Assembly: GCF_004367745.1 (NCBI RefSeq)
Contig: NZ_CP037993.1
Span: 4,464,001 to 4,528,000, forward strand
From: Herbaspirillum huttiense
Lineage (GTDB): Bacteria > Pseudomonadota > Gammaproteobacteria > Burkholderiales > Burkholderiaceae_D
DNA: 64,000 nt
Reading direction: 5' to 3'
Part shown: positions 20,614 through 29,942 of the stretch, in pieces
Position numbering within the stretch: position 1 is the stretch's first letter
How the letters are laid out: each line of letters starts with the position of its first letter
Program-made: the position numbers and the translations under genes
The notes under the pieces: model-generated
Told to the model about the DNA's origin: nothing
The model's database searches: none
What the model saw: only the letters and a program-made list of their open reading frames with translations

Positions 20614-21348
20614 TCACATCTTAATGCCCGTATGCAGCGCAGCCACACCGGCGGTCAGGTTGAAATACTGCACGCGGTCCAGGCCGGCCTGTTCCATCAT
20701 CTGCTTCAGGGTTTCCTGGTCGGGGTGCATGCGGATCGATTCGGCCAGGTAGCGATAGCTGTCGGCATCGTTGGCCACCTTCTTGCCCAGCCACGGCAGG
20801 ACCGAGAAGGAATAGACGTCATAGGGTTTCTTGAGCGGCGCCCAGACCTTGGAGAATTCCAGCACCAGCAGCTTGCCACCGGGTTTCAGCACGCGGCGCA
20901 TCTCGGCCAGGGCGGCATCCTTGTGGGTCATGTTGCGCAGGCCGAAGGCCACCGAGACGCGGTCGAAATAATTGTCCGGGAAGGGCAGCTTCTCGGCATC
21001 GCACAGCATGGTCGGGGTGACGATGCCCTTGTTGAGCAGACGGTCACGGCCCACGCGCAGCATGGATTCGTTGATGTCGGTAAGCCAGACTTCGCCGCTC
21101 GGACCTGCCTGCTTGGCGAAGACCTTGGAGAGGTCACCGGTACCGCCGGCGATGTCGAGCACCTTGAAGCCCGGACGCACGCCGGCCTGGGCGATGGTGA
21201 AGGCTTTCCAGATGCGATGCAGGCCCGCCGACATGAAGTCGTTCATCACGTCGTACTTGGCAGCGACGGAGTGGAACACTTCCGCGACCTTGCGGACCTT
21301 TTCTTCTTCTTTGACGGTTTCGTAACCGAAGTGGGTGGTGTTGGTCAT
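20614..21348 (-). CDS. ubiE: Ubiquinone/menaquinone C-methyltransferase UbiE
   Basis: The 244-aa class I SAM-dependent methyltransferase C-methylates 2-polyprenyl-6-methoxy-benzoquinol (and demethylmenaquinone where present). The SAM motif [18 protein letters not shown] is near residues 64-80. The UbiE signatures [17 protein letters not shown] and [22 protein letters not shown] are both present. The length is typical. It lies upstream of the Tim44-domain gene and ubiJ-ubiB on the same strand, preserving the ubiE-ubiJ-ubiB order of enterics with one extra gene inserted. Confidence 0.97.
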   Translation of the reverse strand: MTNTTHFGYETVKEEEKVRKVAEVFHSVAAKYDVMNDFMSAGLHRIWKAFTIAQAGVRPGFKVLDIAGGTGDLSKVFAKQAGPSGEVWLTDINESMLRVGRDRLLNKGIVTPTMLCDAEKLPFPDNYFDRVSVAFGLRNMTHKDAALAEMRRVLKPGGKLLVLEFSKVWAPLKKPYDVYSFSVLPWLGKKVANDADSYRYLAESIRMHPDQETLKQMMEQAGLDRVQYFNLTAGVAALHTGIKM

Positions 21349-21434
21349 GGCTGGGCCTGTAACGATGAAGACGACATTATAAGGGGAGCATCCGGCTTGG
21401 GCTTGCTTGCTGCCGTGGCAGGTATTGATGCGTA

Positions 21435-21962
21435 TCAGCGCTCGCGCAGCCGGGCCATCGACAAGGCATCCACGTAGCGGCCCTCACGGAAGGCATATTT
21501 GCGGTAGGTACCTTCCACTTCGAAGCCGAGCTTGCTGTAAAGCGCGATCGCGGCCGCATTGTCGGCGAATACGGTCAGTTCCAGCCGGCGAATGTCCAGC
21601 CACTGATCGGCTGCCTGCACCAGCTCGGCCAGCAGCGCCTTGCCCACACCCTGCCCGCAATACGCATCGTGCACGCCCATGCCGATACCGGCCGCGTGCG
21701 CGCGCCTGCCGGCCGAACGATGCAGGCTGGCCTGGCCGATTACCTGGTCATCCAGCAAGGCCAGCAGATGCAGGCCGCCGTTGACGCCGTTGACGCCGGT
21801 AGTCAGCCAATGGCGCGTCTGCTCCAGTGTCTGATAAGGCAGGCGCAGGGTGCCGAAACGGAAACCCGGCAGGTTCACCAAGGTCGTGACGCCCTCGGCA
21901 TCCTCAGGACGCGCGGCACGGATGAGCCAGCCGGGTTGCTCAGTGATGATGGCCGCAGGCAT
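21435..21962 (-). CDS. GNAT-family N-acetyltransferase
   Basis: The 175-aa single GNAT domain begins [20 protein letters not shown]. It has the acetyl-CoA binding motif A in [24 protein letters not shown] (Q/R-x-x-G-x-G form: CGQGVGKAL) and motif B in [25 protein letters not shown]. The C-terminal [17 protein letters not shown] resembles small-molecule or RimJ/L-like acetyltransferases. AAGGAGG lies 6 nt before the chosen ATG. The ATG is 22 nt inside the preceding DUF971 gene, so translation is coupled. The substrate is unknown. Confidence 0.88.
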   Translation of the reverse strand: MPAAIITEQPGWLIRAARPEDAEGVTTLVNLPGFRFGTLRLPYQTLEQTRHWLTTGVNGVNGGLHLLALLDDQVIGQASLHRSAGRRAHAAGIGMGVHDAYCGQGVGKALLAELVQAADQWLDIRRLELTVFADNAAAIALYSKLGFEVEGTYRKYAFREGRYVDALSMARLRER

Positions 21963-22365
21963 GCGCGTTGCCTCCTTCGACGGGCTGGTGATCACGCCCG
22001 CTTTCACGGGTGAAGCCGGCCGCTTCCAGTTTCTGCAGATAGGCTTCCCACAGGGCAGCCTGGTCACGGCCGAGCTGGTAGAGGTAATCCCAGGTGAAGA
22101 TGCCGCTGGCGTGGCCGTCCGAGAACAGCGGTTTGACGCCATAGTTGCCGACCGGTTCGATGCCGTGGATCTCGACGTCGCGCTTGCCGGTCTGCAGCAC
22201 TTCCTGGCCCGGTCCGTGGCCGCGCACTTCGGCCGAGGGCGACAGAACGCGCATCAGTTCAAAGGGCAGGGAAAACATCACGCCGTCATCGAACTCGACT
22301 TCGACCACGCGCGAGAGCTTGCGTACCTTGAAGGACACCGGAACCGGAGAAGACGGGGCGCTCAT
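21940..22365 (-). CDS. DUF971 / GBBH-like N-terminal domain protein
   Basis: The 141-aa protein is a stand-alone DUF971 domain, which resembles the N-terminal domain of gamma-butyrobetaine hydroxylase. Typical segments are VRKLSRVVEVEFDDG, FSLPFELMRVLSPSAEVRGHG, HGIEPVGNYGVKPLFSDGHASGI (key part: PVGNYGVKPLFSDGH) and TWDYLYQLG. GGGAG lies 6 nt upstream of the ATG. Its C-terminal tail is His-rich. In betaproteobacteria this gene is commonly next to ubiE; its function is not established. It overlaps the GNAT gene by 23 bp. Confidence 0.88.
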   Translation of the reverse strand: MSAPSSPVPVSFKVRKLSRVVEVEFDDGVMFSLPFELMRVLSPSAEVRGHGPGQEVLQTGKRDVEIHGIEPVGNYGVKPLFSDGHASGIFTWDYLYQLGRDQAALWEAYLQKLEAAGFTRESGRDHQPVEGGNAHACGHHH

Positions 22366-22442
22366 GGGCTCTCCCTTGTTGAAATTGGTGAGAAGAAACA
22401 TCGCGCCCGGCTGCGTCACCGCACGCCGGGCTACTGCCAGCA

Positions 22443-22895
22443 TCAGGCCGTCAGGCCTGCCGCATCGAGATGCCGGCGCACTGCTTCGCGCAACTGCGGC
22501 AGCAGTGCACGGCGGGCGGCCAGCGAGCCCTCATCGGCCGCACGGCGCGGCTCGGCCCAGACCGGGCTAGGGAAATGGCGATCATCGGTGAAACGCGGGA
22601 TCACATGCCAGTGCACGTGCGGGGTCATGTTGCCCAGCGTGGCCAGGTTGACCTTCTCGGGCTGCATCACCTCGCGCTGGGCGGCCTCGACCGCCCACAC
22701 CGCATTGGCCAGCAGGGTGCGCTGCGCCGGGGCGAGGTCGGTCATTTCCTTCACGTGCGCATGGCAGATCACCCGGCAGAAGCCCGGATAATCGGCCTCA
22801 TCGACCAGCACCACGCGAAACGCCGGATGCTGCCACAGCACCTCGCCACCATCGCCGGCGCACAGCTCGCAAGCGGGAACCACGGAGGCACTCAT
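22443..22895 (-). CDS. HIT-family protein
   Basis: The 150-aa histidine-triad protein has the motif HVHWHVIPRF near residues 93-102, in the H-x-H-x-H form with the central catalytic His. Upstream are FRVVLVDEADYPGFCRVICH and HVKEMTDL. An N-terminal CELC pair could bind zinc, though no second pair is obvious. HIT enzymes hydrolyse nucleotide phosphoramidates or dinucleoside polyphosphates. It starts 3 bp after the stop of the large oxidoreductase gene (TAAGCGATG), suggesting coupling. The exact substrate is unknown. Confidence 0.9.
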   Translation of the reverse strand: MSASVVPACELCAGDGGEVLWQHPAFRVVLVDEADYPGFCRVICHAHVKEMTDLAPAQRTLLANAVWAVEAAQREVMQPEKVNLATLGNMTPHVHWHVIPRFTDDRHFPSPVWAEPRRAADEGSLAARRALLPQLREAVRRHLDAAGLTA

Positions 22896-22898
22896 CGC

Positions 22899-25800
22899 TT
22901 ACACCAGGATACGTTCGATGCCGCCATTGTTGGCGCGCTCGACGTATTCCGGCATCCAGTTTTCGCCCAGCAGGTGACGCGCCATTTCCACCACGATGTA
23001 GTCGGCGGTGGTGCCGGCATCCTCGTTGTAGCGCGACAGGCCCTGGAAGCAGGACGGGCAGGAGGTCAGGATCTTGACGTCGCCGGTGAAGCCATCGGCG
23101 CGGACCTTGTCGCTGCCCTTCTTCATCTCCTCTTCCTTGCGGAAGCGGACCTGGGTCGAGACATCCGGACGCGACACACCGAAAGTACCCGACTCGCCGC
23201 AGCAGCGATCGTTCTTCTCGATCTTCTGCGCGTCCACCGTGGTGATGAGCGAGTTGACGGTCTTCAGCGGATCCTGCTGCTTCATCGGGCTGTGGCAGGG
23301 GTCGTGGTACATGTAGCGGGTACCGGTCACGCCTTCCAGCTTGACGCCCTTCTCCAGCAGGTATTCGTGGATGTCGATGATGCGGCAGCCGGGGAAGATC
23401 TTCTCGAATTCATACCCCTGCAGCTGGTCGTAGCAGGTACCGCAGGACACCACGACGGTCTTGATGTCGAGGTAGTTCAGCGTATTGGCCATGCGATGGA
23501 ACAGCACGCGGTTGTCGGTGATGATCTTCTCGCCCTTTTCGAAGTCGCCGGTACCACGTTGCGGATAACCGCAGCACAGGTAGCCCGGCGGCAGCACCGT
23601 CTGCACGCCCACGTTCCACAGCATCGCTTGCGTGGCCAGGCCGACCTGCGAGAACAGGCGCTCCGATCCGCAGCCCGGGAAATAGAACACCGCTTCCGTA
23701 TCGGCCGTGGTGGTCTTGGGGTTGCGGATGATGGGGACGATCTTGTCGTCCTCGATATCGAGCAGCGCGCGGGCGGTCTTCTTGGGCAGGTTGCCCGGCA
23801 TCTTCTTGTTGATGAAGTGGATGACCTGCTCCTTGACCGGCGGCTTGCCGACGGTGGCGGGCGGTTTCTGGGTCTGCTTCTTGGCAAACTTCTTCATCAG
23901 GTCGTTGCCCAGGCGCTGCGCCTTGAAGCCCCACTGCGTCATCACCTTGCGGGTGGCGTTGATGGTGGCCGGGTCGGTGGCGTTCAAGAAGAACATGGCC
24001 GCATTGGTACCGGCATTGAAGGACTTCTTGCCCATCTTGCGCAGCAGGTTGCGCATGTTCATCGAGACATCGCCGAAGTCGATATCGACCGGGCAAGGCG
24101 TGACGCACTTGTGGCACACCGTGCAGTGGTCGGCCACGTCCTCGAACTCTTCCCAATGCTTGATGGAGACGCCACGGCGGGTCTGCTCTTCATAGAGGAA
24201 GGCTTCCACCAGCAGCGAGGTCGCCAGGATCTTGTTGCGCGGCGAGTACAGCAGGTTGGCGCGCGGCACGTGGGTCGAGCAGACCGGCTTGCACTTGCCG
24301 CAGCGCAGGCAGTCCTTGACGCTGCTGGCAATCGCACCGATGTCGCTCTGCTGCATGATCAGCGACTCGTGGCCCATCAGGCCGAACGAAGGCGTGTAGG
24401 CGTTGGACAGGTCGGCTTCCATGCCGGGCAGGTTCAGGAGCTTGCCCTTGTTGAAGCGGCCTTCCGGGTCCACGCGCTTCTTGTATTCGCGGAATTCGCC
24501 GATCTCGTCTTCGGTCAGGAATTCCAGCTTGGTGATGCCGATGCCGTGTTCGCCCGAGATCACGCCATTGAGCGAACGGGCCAGCTTCATGATGCGTGCC
24601 ACGGCGACGTGGGCATCCTGCAGCATTTCGTAATGGTCGGAATTGACCGGGAGGTTGGTGTGCACGTTGCCATCACCCGCGTGCATGTGCAGGGCCACGA
24701 AGACGCGGCCGCGCAGCACGCGCTTGTGGATGGCCTGGCATTCTTCCAGGATCAGCTTGAAGGCCGCGCCCGAGAAGATCTGGCGCAGTTGCGCCCGCAC
24801 TTCCTGCTTCCAGGAGATGCGCACGGTGCGATCCTGCACCACGTGGAAGACGGCGGCTTCGGGCTGGTCAAGCAGGCGCTGCTCGAACACCGGCAGCATC
24901 TTTTCCAGGCCCAGCGCGGCCAGTTCGCCCTTGGCTTCACCCAGCGGCTTGTCCAGGTTGGCCAGCAGGTAGGACCAGCGTGCGTGGGTCTGTTCCAGCA
25001 GGCTCTCGGCCTGGTGGACGCGGTCTTCCAGCATCTCGGCGGCGGGGATGTCATCACCCTCGGCGTCGTCGCTCTTGCCCAGCGGCAGGTTGCCCTTGAC
25101 GAAGAAGCTGTCCAGTTCGGCCAGCAGTTGCAGCTTGTTCTTGATCGACAGCTCGATGTTGATGCGCTCGATGCCGTCGGTGTATTCACCCATGCGGTTC
25201 AGCGGGATCACCACGTCTTCGTTGATCTTGAAGGCATTGGTGTGCTTGGCGATGGCCGCCGTGCGCGAACGGTCCAGCCAGAATTTCTTGCGCGCTTCCG
25301 GGCTCACGGCCACGAAGCCTTCGCCCACACGGTTGTTGGCCATGCGGATGACTTCCGACGCGGCAGCGGCCACGGCATTCTCGTCATCGCCGACGATGTC
25401 GCCGATCAGCACCATCTTGGGCAGCACGCCGCGCTTGGACTTGGTGGCATAGCCGACCGCGCGCAGGTAGCGCTCGTCCAGGTGTTCCAGGCCGGCCAGG
25501 ATGGCGCCGCCCTTTTTGGTTTCGGCGTCGAGGTAATCCTTGATTTCGACGATCGAGGGAATCGCATCGCGCGCCTGGCCGAAGAATTCCAGGCAGACCG
25601 TGCGGGTCTGCTTGGGCATCTTGTGCAGGATCCAGCGGGCCGAAGTGATCAGGCCGTCACAGCCTTCCTTCTGCACGCCGGGCAGGCCCGAGAGGAATTT
25701 GTCGGTGACGTCCTTGCCCAGGCCTTCCTTGCGGAATTTCTTGCCGGAGATTTCCAGGATCTCGGTCTTGAAGACTTCGGTCTTCTGGCCCTTTTCGCCG

Positions 25801-26900
25801 GGATGCGACCACTCCAGCTTGAAGCGTGCCACTTCGACGTCGTGGATCTTGCCCAGGTTGTGGTCCAGGCGGGTCACTTCCAGCCAGTCACCCTGCGGAT
25901 CCACCATGCGCCAGCTGGCCAGGTTGTCCAGCGCGGTGCCCCACAGCACGGCCTTCTTGCCGCCGGCGTTCATGGCGACGTTGCCGCCGATGCAGGAGGC
26001 TTCAGCCGAGGTCGGGTCCACCGCGAAGACGAAGCCGGCCTTCTCAGCCGCATCCGAGACGCGCTTGGTGACCACGCCGGCACCCGAGTAGATGGTGGCG
26101 TAAGGCTTGTCCAGGCCGGGCAGGATTTCCATCTCGACCGCGCCCAGCTGTTCCAGTTTTTCGGTATTGATGACGGCCGACATGGGCGTCAGCGGAATCG
26201 CACCGCCGGTGTAGCCGGTGCCGCCGCCGCGCGGGATGATGGTCAGGCCCAGTTCGATACAGGCCTTGACCAGGCCGGCCATCTCGTCTTCGCTGTCCGG
26301 GGTCAGCACCACGAAGGGATACTCGACGCGCCAGTCGGTGGCGTCGGTCACGTGGGAGACGCGCGAGAGGCCATCGAACTTGATGTTGTCCTTGGCGGTA
26401 TAGCGGCCCAGTACCTTGGTGGCGCGCTTGCGCAGGTCATAGGTCTGGCGGAACTCTTCGGCGAAATCGCCGATGGCCTTGCGGGCCGCCTTCAGCAAGG
26501 CTTCCACGCTGGCGCTGCGGCGCTGGGCCTCGGCGTCGCCGGATTCGGCCAGGTCGGTGGCCAGGCGGCGCTTGTCGACTTCGCTCAGGCGATGGTTCAG
26601 CGCCTCGATCAGGGCGGCGCGGCGCTTGGGGTTGTCCAGCAGGTCGTCCTGCAGATAAGGATTGCGGCGGACCACCCAGATATCGCCCAACACTTCATAC
26701 AGCATGCGCGCCGAACGGCCGGTCTGGCGCTTGCCGCGCAGCTCGTCCAGCAGGGACCAGGAGGCTTCGCCCAACAACCGGATCACGATCTCGCGATCGG
26801 AGAAGGAAGTGTAGTTGTAAGGGATTTCGCGCAAGCGCGGTGTCGCTGCGCCATGCGGCGCGTCTGTAAGCAAAGCCTGGATCTGTGCGGGGGCGTTCAT
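22899..26900 (-). CDS. Large FAD-linked and Fe-S oxidoreductase (DUF3683/GlcD/GlpC-like fusion)
   Basis: The 1,333-aa protein fuses parts usually found in separate subunits. Residues about 1-180 are a DUF3683-type region. Residues about 185-420 hold a PCMH-type FAD domain with [22 protein letters not shown]-oxidase C-terminal domain ends near [13 protein letters not shown]. Two 4Fe-4S motifs follow, [11 protein letters not shown] near residue 863 and [12 protein letters not shown] near 927. The CCG domains at the end have [24 protein letters not shown] and CPSCFQG between residues 1105 and 1285. This is a D-2-hydroxyacid (glycolate or D-lactate) dehydrogenase layout passing electrons to the quinone pool. 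The substrate is unproved. It heads a same-strand run leading to ubiE. Confidence 0.85.
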   Translation of the reverse strand: MNAPAQIQALLTDAPHGAATPRLREIPYNYTSFSDREIVIRLLGEASWSLLDELRGKRQTGRSARMLYEVLGDIWVVRRNPYLQDDLLDNPKRRAALIEALNHRLSEVDKRRLATDLAESGDAEAQRRSASVEALLKAARKAIGDFAEEFRQTYDLRKRATKVLGRYTAKDNIKFDGLSRVSHVTDATDWRVEYPFVVLTPDSEDEMAGLVKACIELGLTIIPRGGGTGYTGGAIPLTPMSAVINTEKLEQLGAVEMEILPGLDKPYATIYSGAGVVTKRVSDAAEKAGFVFAVDPTSAEASCIGGNVAMNAGGKKAVLWGTALDNLASWRMVDPQGDWLEVTRLDHNLGKIHDVEVARFKLEWSHPGEKGQKTEVFKTEILEISGKKFRKEGLGKDVTDKFLSGLPGVQKEGCDGLITSARWILHKMPKQTRTVCLEFFGQARDAIPSIVEIKDYLDAETKKGGAILAGLEHLDERYLRAVGYATKSKRGVLPKMVLIGDIVGDDENAVAAAASEVIRMANNRVGEGFVAVSPEARKKFWLDRSRTAAIAKHTNAFKINEDVVIPLNRMGEYTDGIERINIELSIKNKLQLLAELDSFFVKGNLPLGKSDDAEGDDIPAAEMLEDRVHQAESLLEQTHARWSYLLANLDKPLGEAKGELAALGLEKMLPVFEQRLLDQPEAAVFHVVQDRTVRISWKQEVRAQLRQIFSGAAFKLILEECQAIHKRVLRGRVFVALHMHAGDGNVHTNLPVNSDHYEMLQDAHVAVARIMKLARSLNGVISGEHGIGITKLEFLTEDEIGEFREYKKRVDPEGRFNKGKLLNLPGMEADLSNAYTPSFGLMGHESLIMQQSDIGAIASSVKDCLRCGKCKPVCSTHVPRANLLYSPRNKILATSLLVEAFLYEEQTRRGVSIKHWEEFEDVADHCTVCHKCVTPCPVDIDFGDVSMNMRNLLRKMGKKSFNAGTNAAMFFLNATDPATINATRKVMTQWGFKAQRLGNDLMKKFAKKQTQKPPATVGKPPVKEQVIHFINKKMPGNLPKKTARALLDIEDDKIVPIIRNPKTTTADTEAVFYFPGCGSERLFSQVGLATQAMLWNVGVQTVLPPGYLCCGYPQRGTGDFEKGEKIITDNRVLFHRMANTLNYLDIKTVVVSCGTCYDQLQGYEFEKIFPGCRIIDIHEYLLEKGVKLEGVTGTRYMYHDPCHSPMKQQDPLKTVNSLITTVDAQKIEKNDRCCGESGTFGVSRPDVSTQVRFRKEEEMKKGSDKVRADGFTGDVKILTSCPSCFQGLSRYNEDAGTTADYIVVEMARHLLGENWMPEYVERANNGGIERILV

Positions 26901-27078
26901 TGATGTATGAGGTAAATCTGCTGCCGGAGGTGCATTTTAGCCTATTGGCAAAACTCGCGATGGCCCGACCCGGGTTTTGGGCGCGCTTGCATGAGCTTTG
27001 AGAGACCTTGTGCGGCGGATCGGCGACGTTTGCAGCGAGCAACGCGGCAATAGCCTCTACCAATTGGATTCATAATAA

Positions 27079-27116
27079 CAATCAATTTCTAAAAATCGAT
27101 TGCCAAAATCTATAAT
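27079..27116 (+). promoter_or_regulatory. Promoter region with palindrome upstream of two microproteins
   Basis: CAATCAATTT-CTAA-AAATCGATTG (27079-27102) is a 10-bp inverted repeat with one mismatch. It is followed by an exact TATAAT -10 box at 27111-27116. No good -35 hexamer is present at 17 bp; the palindrome covers that position, as expected if a bound activator or repressor controls the promoter. The inferred start is near 27123, about 53 nt before the first microprotein ATG. Confidence 0.5.
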
Positions 27117-27175
27117 CCATCTCAACTACTCAGCCATCAGGGACATGCCCTGACCCATCCCGCCAAGGAGGCCCC

Positions 27176-27253
27176 ATGTTGCAAACCCTGATGACCGAAT
27201 TCCTGGAAAACCTGGCCATTACCCTGGCCGACTACGCCCAATGCAAGGCCTGA
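27176..27253 (+). CDS. 25-aa microprotein, unknown
   Basis: This very short ORF (product MLQTLMTEFLENLAITLADY plus five residues) has an excellent ribosome-binding site, AAGGAGG, 5 nt before its ATG. The peptide is predicted to be an amphipathic helix with acidic and hydrophobic faces and a Cys near the end. It is the first of two tandem small ORFs, 32 bp apart, between a promoter-like palindrome and a terminator. I do not recognise it. The strong Shine-Dalgarno and the unit structure support expression. Confidence 0.5.
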   Translation: MLQTLMTEFLENLAITLADYAQCKA

Positions 27254-27285
27254 GCGGCCCGCGACGACGCTACAAGGAGATCACC

Positions 27286-27423
27286 ATGCATACCGCCATC
27301 CTCAACGAAGACACCGGCCTGACCATGAAGCTCAAGACCCGCCACCTGGCCGTGCTGGGTGTGACGGCGACCTTCCTGGCGATCCGCCTGGTCGAGAACC
27401 TGGTGCCGACGTTGGCAGGATGA
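27286..27423 (+). CDS. 45-aa membrane-type microprotein, unknown
   Basis: AAGGAGATCACC precedes the ATG, an ideal ribosome-binding site. The product has a polar N-terminal half (residues 1-19, with KLKTRH) and a hydrophobic stretch from about residue 21 (LAVLGVTATFLAIRLVENLV) able to span or lie on the membrane. Its tail ENLVPTLAG loosely echoes ENLAITLAD of the upstream 25-aa peptide. A terminator follows 26 bp after the stop, so the two small genes form a compact transcription unit. The function is unknown; the toxin-like or regulator-like size is only suggestive. Confidence 0.6.
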   Translation: MHTAILNEDTGLTMKLKTRHLAVLGVTATFLAIRLVENLVPTLAG

Positions 27424-27449
27424 TTCACCTGCCTCCCGGAATCCCTGCC

Positions 27450-27474
27450 ACGGCGCCCTTGCGGCGCCGTTTTG
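27450..27474 (+). terminator. Terminator after the microprotein unit
   Basis: ACGGCGCC, loop CTTGC, GGCGCCGT is a perfect 8-bp GC-rich stem followed by TTTGCTT. It ends the plus-strand microprotein transcript just before the convergent yqaA-like gene. Confidence 0.85.
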
Positions 27475-27492
27475 CTTCATCTTTTCAGGAAT

Positions 27493-27984
27493 TTACGCCA
27501 GCCAGCTGCCCAGCTTGTGCCAGAAGCCATCCGGCACGTTCAGCAGCAGCCAGGTCATGAGCACGTAGCGGATGAACTTGCCGATGGCCATGTAGAACAC
27601 CGAAGGCCAGAACGGCAGCCGCAGCCAGCCGGCCAGCGTACAGATGGGATCTCCGATGCCGGGCAGCCAGGCCAGCAGCATGGTCTTGGCACCGAAACGC
27701 TCCAGCCAGTGGAACCAGCGCGAGGAGCGCTCCTTGGCGAAGGCCTGCTTGGCCCCATAGCCCATCCAGTAGTCGACGATGCCGCCCAGGGTGTTGCCGA
27801 AGGTGGCCACCAGGATCACCGGCCAGAACATCTCCGGACTGGCCTTGATGACGGCAAACACCGCCGGTTCAGAACCCAGCGGCAGCAGGGTGGCCGAAAT
27901 GAAGCTGATCAGGAACACCGAGGTCAGGCCGACGGTAGGAATGGCGAGGATATTGAGCAGCCAGAGGACGGCGGATTCGATCAT
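27493..27984 (-). CDS. YqaA/DedA-like (SNARE-associated) membrane protein
   Basis: The 163-aa integral membrane protein carries a VTT/DedA-type signature. E-(hydrophobic)-G appears as LLPLGSEPAVFAV, a GNTLGGIVDYWMGYG segment follows, and LLAWLPGIGDPICTLAGWLR is the re-entrant-loop hallmark of DedA relatives. Three to four hydrophobic spans are visible. Family members are implicated in lipid scrambling and membrane homeostasis; the YqaA branch itself is little studied. The start at MIESAVLW fits the family, but no Shine-Dalgarno is obvious. It is convergent with the microprotein unit. Confidence 0.82.
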   Translation of the reverse strand: MIESAVLWLLNILAIPTVGLTSVFLISFISATLLPLGSEPAVFAVIKASPEMFWPVILVATFGNTLGGIVDYWMGYGAKQAFAKERSSRWFHWLERFGAKTMLLAWLPGIGDPICTLAGWLRLPFWPSVFYMAIGKFIRYVLMTWLLLNVPDGFWHKLGSWLA

Positions 27985-28144
27985 GCAGGAGGCAGGTAGG
28001 TGGAATCGGCTGGCCGCAGCCAGGAGGAAAACTTGCCACCCGTCAAGCCGGTGTGGTGGCGCAGCGTGCATTCTAGCTGGTGCCGCCGGGGCTGAATTCA
28101 AGAAGTGAAGAAAGATTCAGCTCCATAACCGCCAGAATACGCGC

Positions 28145-28175
28145 TTGCAGCGGCCCCGGTGCGGTCCTTTATAAT
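28145..28175 (+). promoter_or_regulatory. Candidate promoter of ilvA
   Basis: TATAAT at 28170-28175 is preceded by TTGCAG at 28145-28150, a long 19-bp spacing. The start would be near 28182, giving a leader of about 140 nt before ilvA. The exact -10 match in GC-rich DNA makes it the best candidate in the 335-bp gap between yqaA and ilvA. Confidence 0.4.
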
Positions 28176-28275
28176 GCCCAGTTCCCCTGGCCCGGACCGG
28201 TGACCTGCCAGCCCGGCCCAGGAGGAAATCCCAAGCGGCTTACCCAGCCTTGATTCCTTTTACCCTGATTGCGAT

Positions 28276-28323
28276 ATGACCGCGCCTGAACCCGCTGCTG
28301 CTCGCCTGACTTCACTTCATTGA
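28276..28323 (+). other. Possible 15-codon upstream ORF coupled to ilvA
   Basis: An ATG at 28276 opens a 15-codon frame (MTAPEPAAARLTSLH) whose TGA overlaps the ilvA ATG as TGATG. Such an arrangement can couple translation. There is no Shine-Dalgarno directly before it, and it is not rich in Ile, Val, Leu or Thr codons, so classical attenuation is not supported. Confidence 0.25.
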
Positions 28324-29858
28324 TGACCAACATGAGTAACGATTATCTGAAAAAGATCCTGACCGCCCGCGTCTACGACGTCGCCCAAGAAACCCCGCTG
28401 GAACTGGCGAATACGCTGTCGCAAAGGATTGATAATCGAATTTACTTCAAGCGTGAAGACATGCAGAGCGTGTTCAGCTTCAAGCTGCGCGGCGCCTACA
28501 ACAAGATGGCCCACCTGACGCCGGCGCAACTGAAGCGCGGCGTCATCTGCGCCTCGGCCGGCAACCACGCCCAGGGCGTGGCGCTCTCCGCAGCCCGCCT
28601 GGGCTGCCGCGCCGTGATCGTCATGCCCACCACCACCCCGCAGGTGAAGATCGATGCCGTCAAGGCGCGCGGCGGTGAAGTGGTGCTCTTCGGCGACTCC
28701 TTCACCGATGCCTACGAACACGCCTTGACGCTGGAAAAGAAGCAGAAGCTGACCTTCGTCCACCCCTTCGACGATCCTTACGTGATCGCCGGCCAGGGCA
28801 CGGTGGGCATGGAAATCCTGCGCCAGCACCCGGAACCGATCCACGCCATCTTCGTGGCCATCGGCGGTGGCGGCCTGATCGCAGGCGTGGCCTCCTACGT
28901 CAAGGCAGTGCGGCCGGACATCAAGATCATCGGCGTACAGACCACCGACTCCGACGCCATGGCGCGCAGCCTGAAAGCCGGCCGCCGCGTGGCCCTGCCG
29001 GACGTGGGCCTGTTCTCGGATGGCACGGCGGTCAAGCTGGTAGGTGAAGAAACCTTCCGCATCGCCAAGGAGCTGGTGGACGAAGTCATCATCGTCGACA
29101 CCGATGCCGTCTGCACCGCCATCAAGGACATCTTCCAGGACACCCGCAGCATCGTCGAACCCGCCGGCGCGCTGGCCGTGGCCGGAGCCAAGGCCTATGT
29201 GGAACGTGCCAAGGCCAGCAAGAAGCCGATCAAGGGCGAGTCCTTGATCACCATCGCCTGCGGTGCCAACATGAACTTCGACCGCCTGCGCTTCGTGGCC
29301 GAAATGGCAGACAACGGCGAGGCGCGTGAAGCGGTCTTCGCCGTCACCATTCCCGAAGAACGCGGCAGCTTCCGCCGCTTCTGCGAAACGGTCGGCCCGC
29401 GCAACGTCACCGAATTCAACTACCGCATCAGCGATGCCAAGGCGGCCCATGTGTTCGTCGGTATCCAGGTATCGGCAGCGGATGAAGCAGGCAAGATCGC
29501 GCGCAATTTCGAGAAGGCAGGCTTTGGCGTGCTGGACCTGACCCATGATGAACTGGCCAAGGTCCACATCCGTCACCTGGTGGGCGGCAAGAGTGAACTG
29601 GCGGGCGATGAACTGCTGTATCGCTTTGAATTCCCGGAACGTCCGGGCGCGTTGATGAAGTTCCTTTCCAGCATGAACCCGGGCTGGAACATCAGCCTGT
29701 TCCACTACCGCAACCAGGGCGGCGATGTCGGCCGCATCCTGATCGGTGTGCAAGTGCCGAAGAAGGAAATGAAGGAATTCCGCGCCTTCCTGGCCCAGCT
29801 GGGTTATCGCCACTGGGACGAAACGAAGAACCCGCTGTACAAGCTCTTCCTCGGCTGA
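28323..29858 (+). CDS. ilvA: Threonine ammonia-lyase, biosynthetic
   Basis: The 511-aa PLP enzyme deaminates threonine to 2-oxobutanoate, the first step of isoleucine synthesis. The PLP lysine is K54 in SFKLRGAYNK, SAGNHAQGVA contacts substrate, and AIGGGGLIAGVASYVK binds the cofactor phosphate. The C-terminal third holds two ACT-like regulatory domains (AVFAVTIPEERGSFRRFCE; YRFEFPERPGALMKFLS). This long form is normally inhibited by isoleucine. ATG at 28323 is used; MSNDY nine bases later is possible. No strong Shine-Dalgarno is seen. queF follows after 84 bp with its own ribosome-binding site. Confidence 0.96.
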   Translation: MTNMSNDYLKKILTARVYDVAQETPLELANTLSQRIDNRIYFKREDMQSVFSFKLRGAYNKMAHLTPAQLKRGVICASAGNHAQGVALSAARLGCRAVIVMPTTTPQVKIDAVKARGGEVVLFGDSFTDAYEHALTLEKKQKLTFVHPFDDPYVIAGQGTVGMEILRQHPEPIHAIFVAIGGGGLIAGVASYVKAVRPDIKIIGVQTTDSDAMARSLKAGRRVALPDVGLFSDGTAVKLVGEETFRIAKELVDEVIIVDTDAVCTAIKDIFQDTRSIVEPAGALAVAGAKAYVERAKASKKPIKGESLITIACGANMNFDRLRFVAEMADNGEAREAVFAVTIPEERGSFRRFCETVGPRNVTEFNYRISDAKAAHVFVGIQVSAADEAGKIARNFEKAGFGVLDLTHDELAKVHIRHLVGGKSELAGDELLYRFEFPERPGALMKFLSSMNPGWNISLFHYRNQGGDVGRILIGVQVPKKEMKEFRAFLAQLGYRHWDETKNPLYKLFLG

Positions 29859-29942
29859 TCAACGCCGACGCCGCGCGCCAATTCACCGACGCGCGGCGGC
29901 AACATCACAGAACGTCACCCGCAGCACCGCAGGAGTATTCAT

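Noticed and set aside
22470..26903. A 1,477-codon open frame on the plus strand over the large oxidoreductase gene
   Set aside because: It is the complement-frame shadow of a GC-rich gene with strong codon bias. It lacks recognisable domains and is full of His, Gln and Val runs typical of antisense frames, while the minus strand encodes complete FAD and Fe-S motifs.
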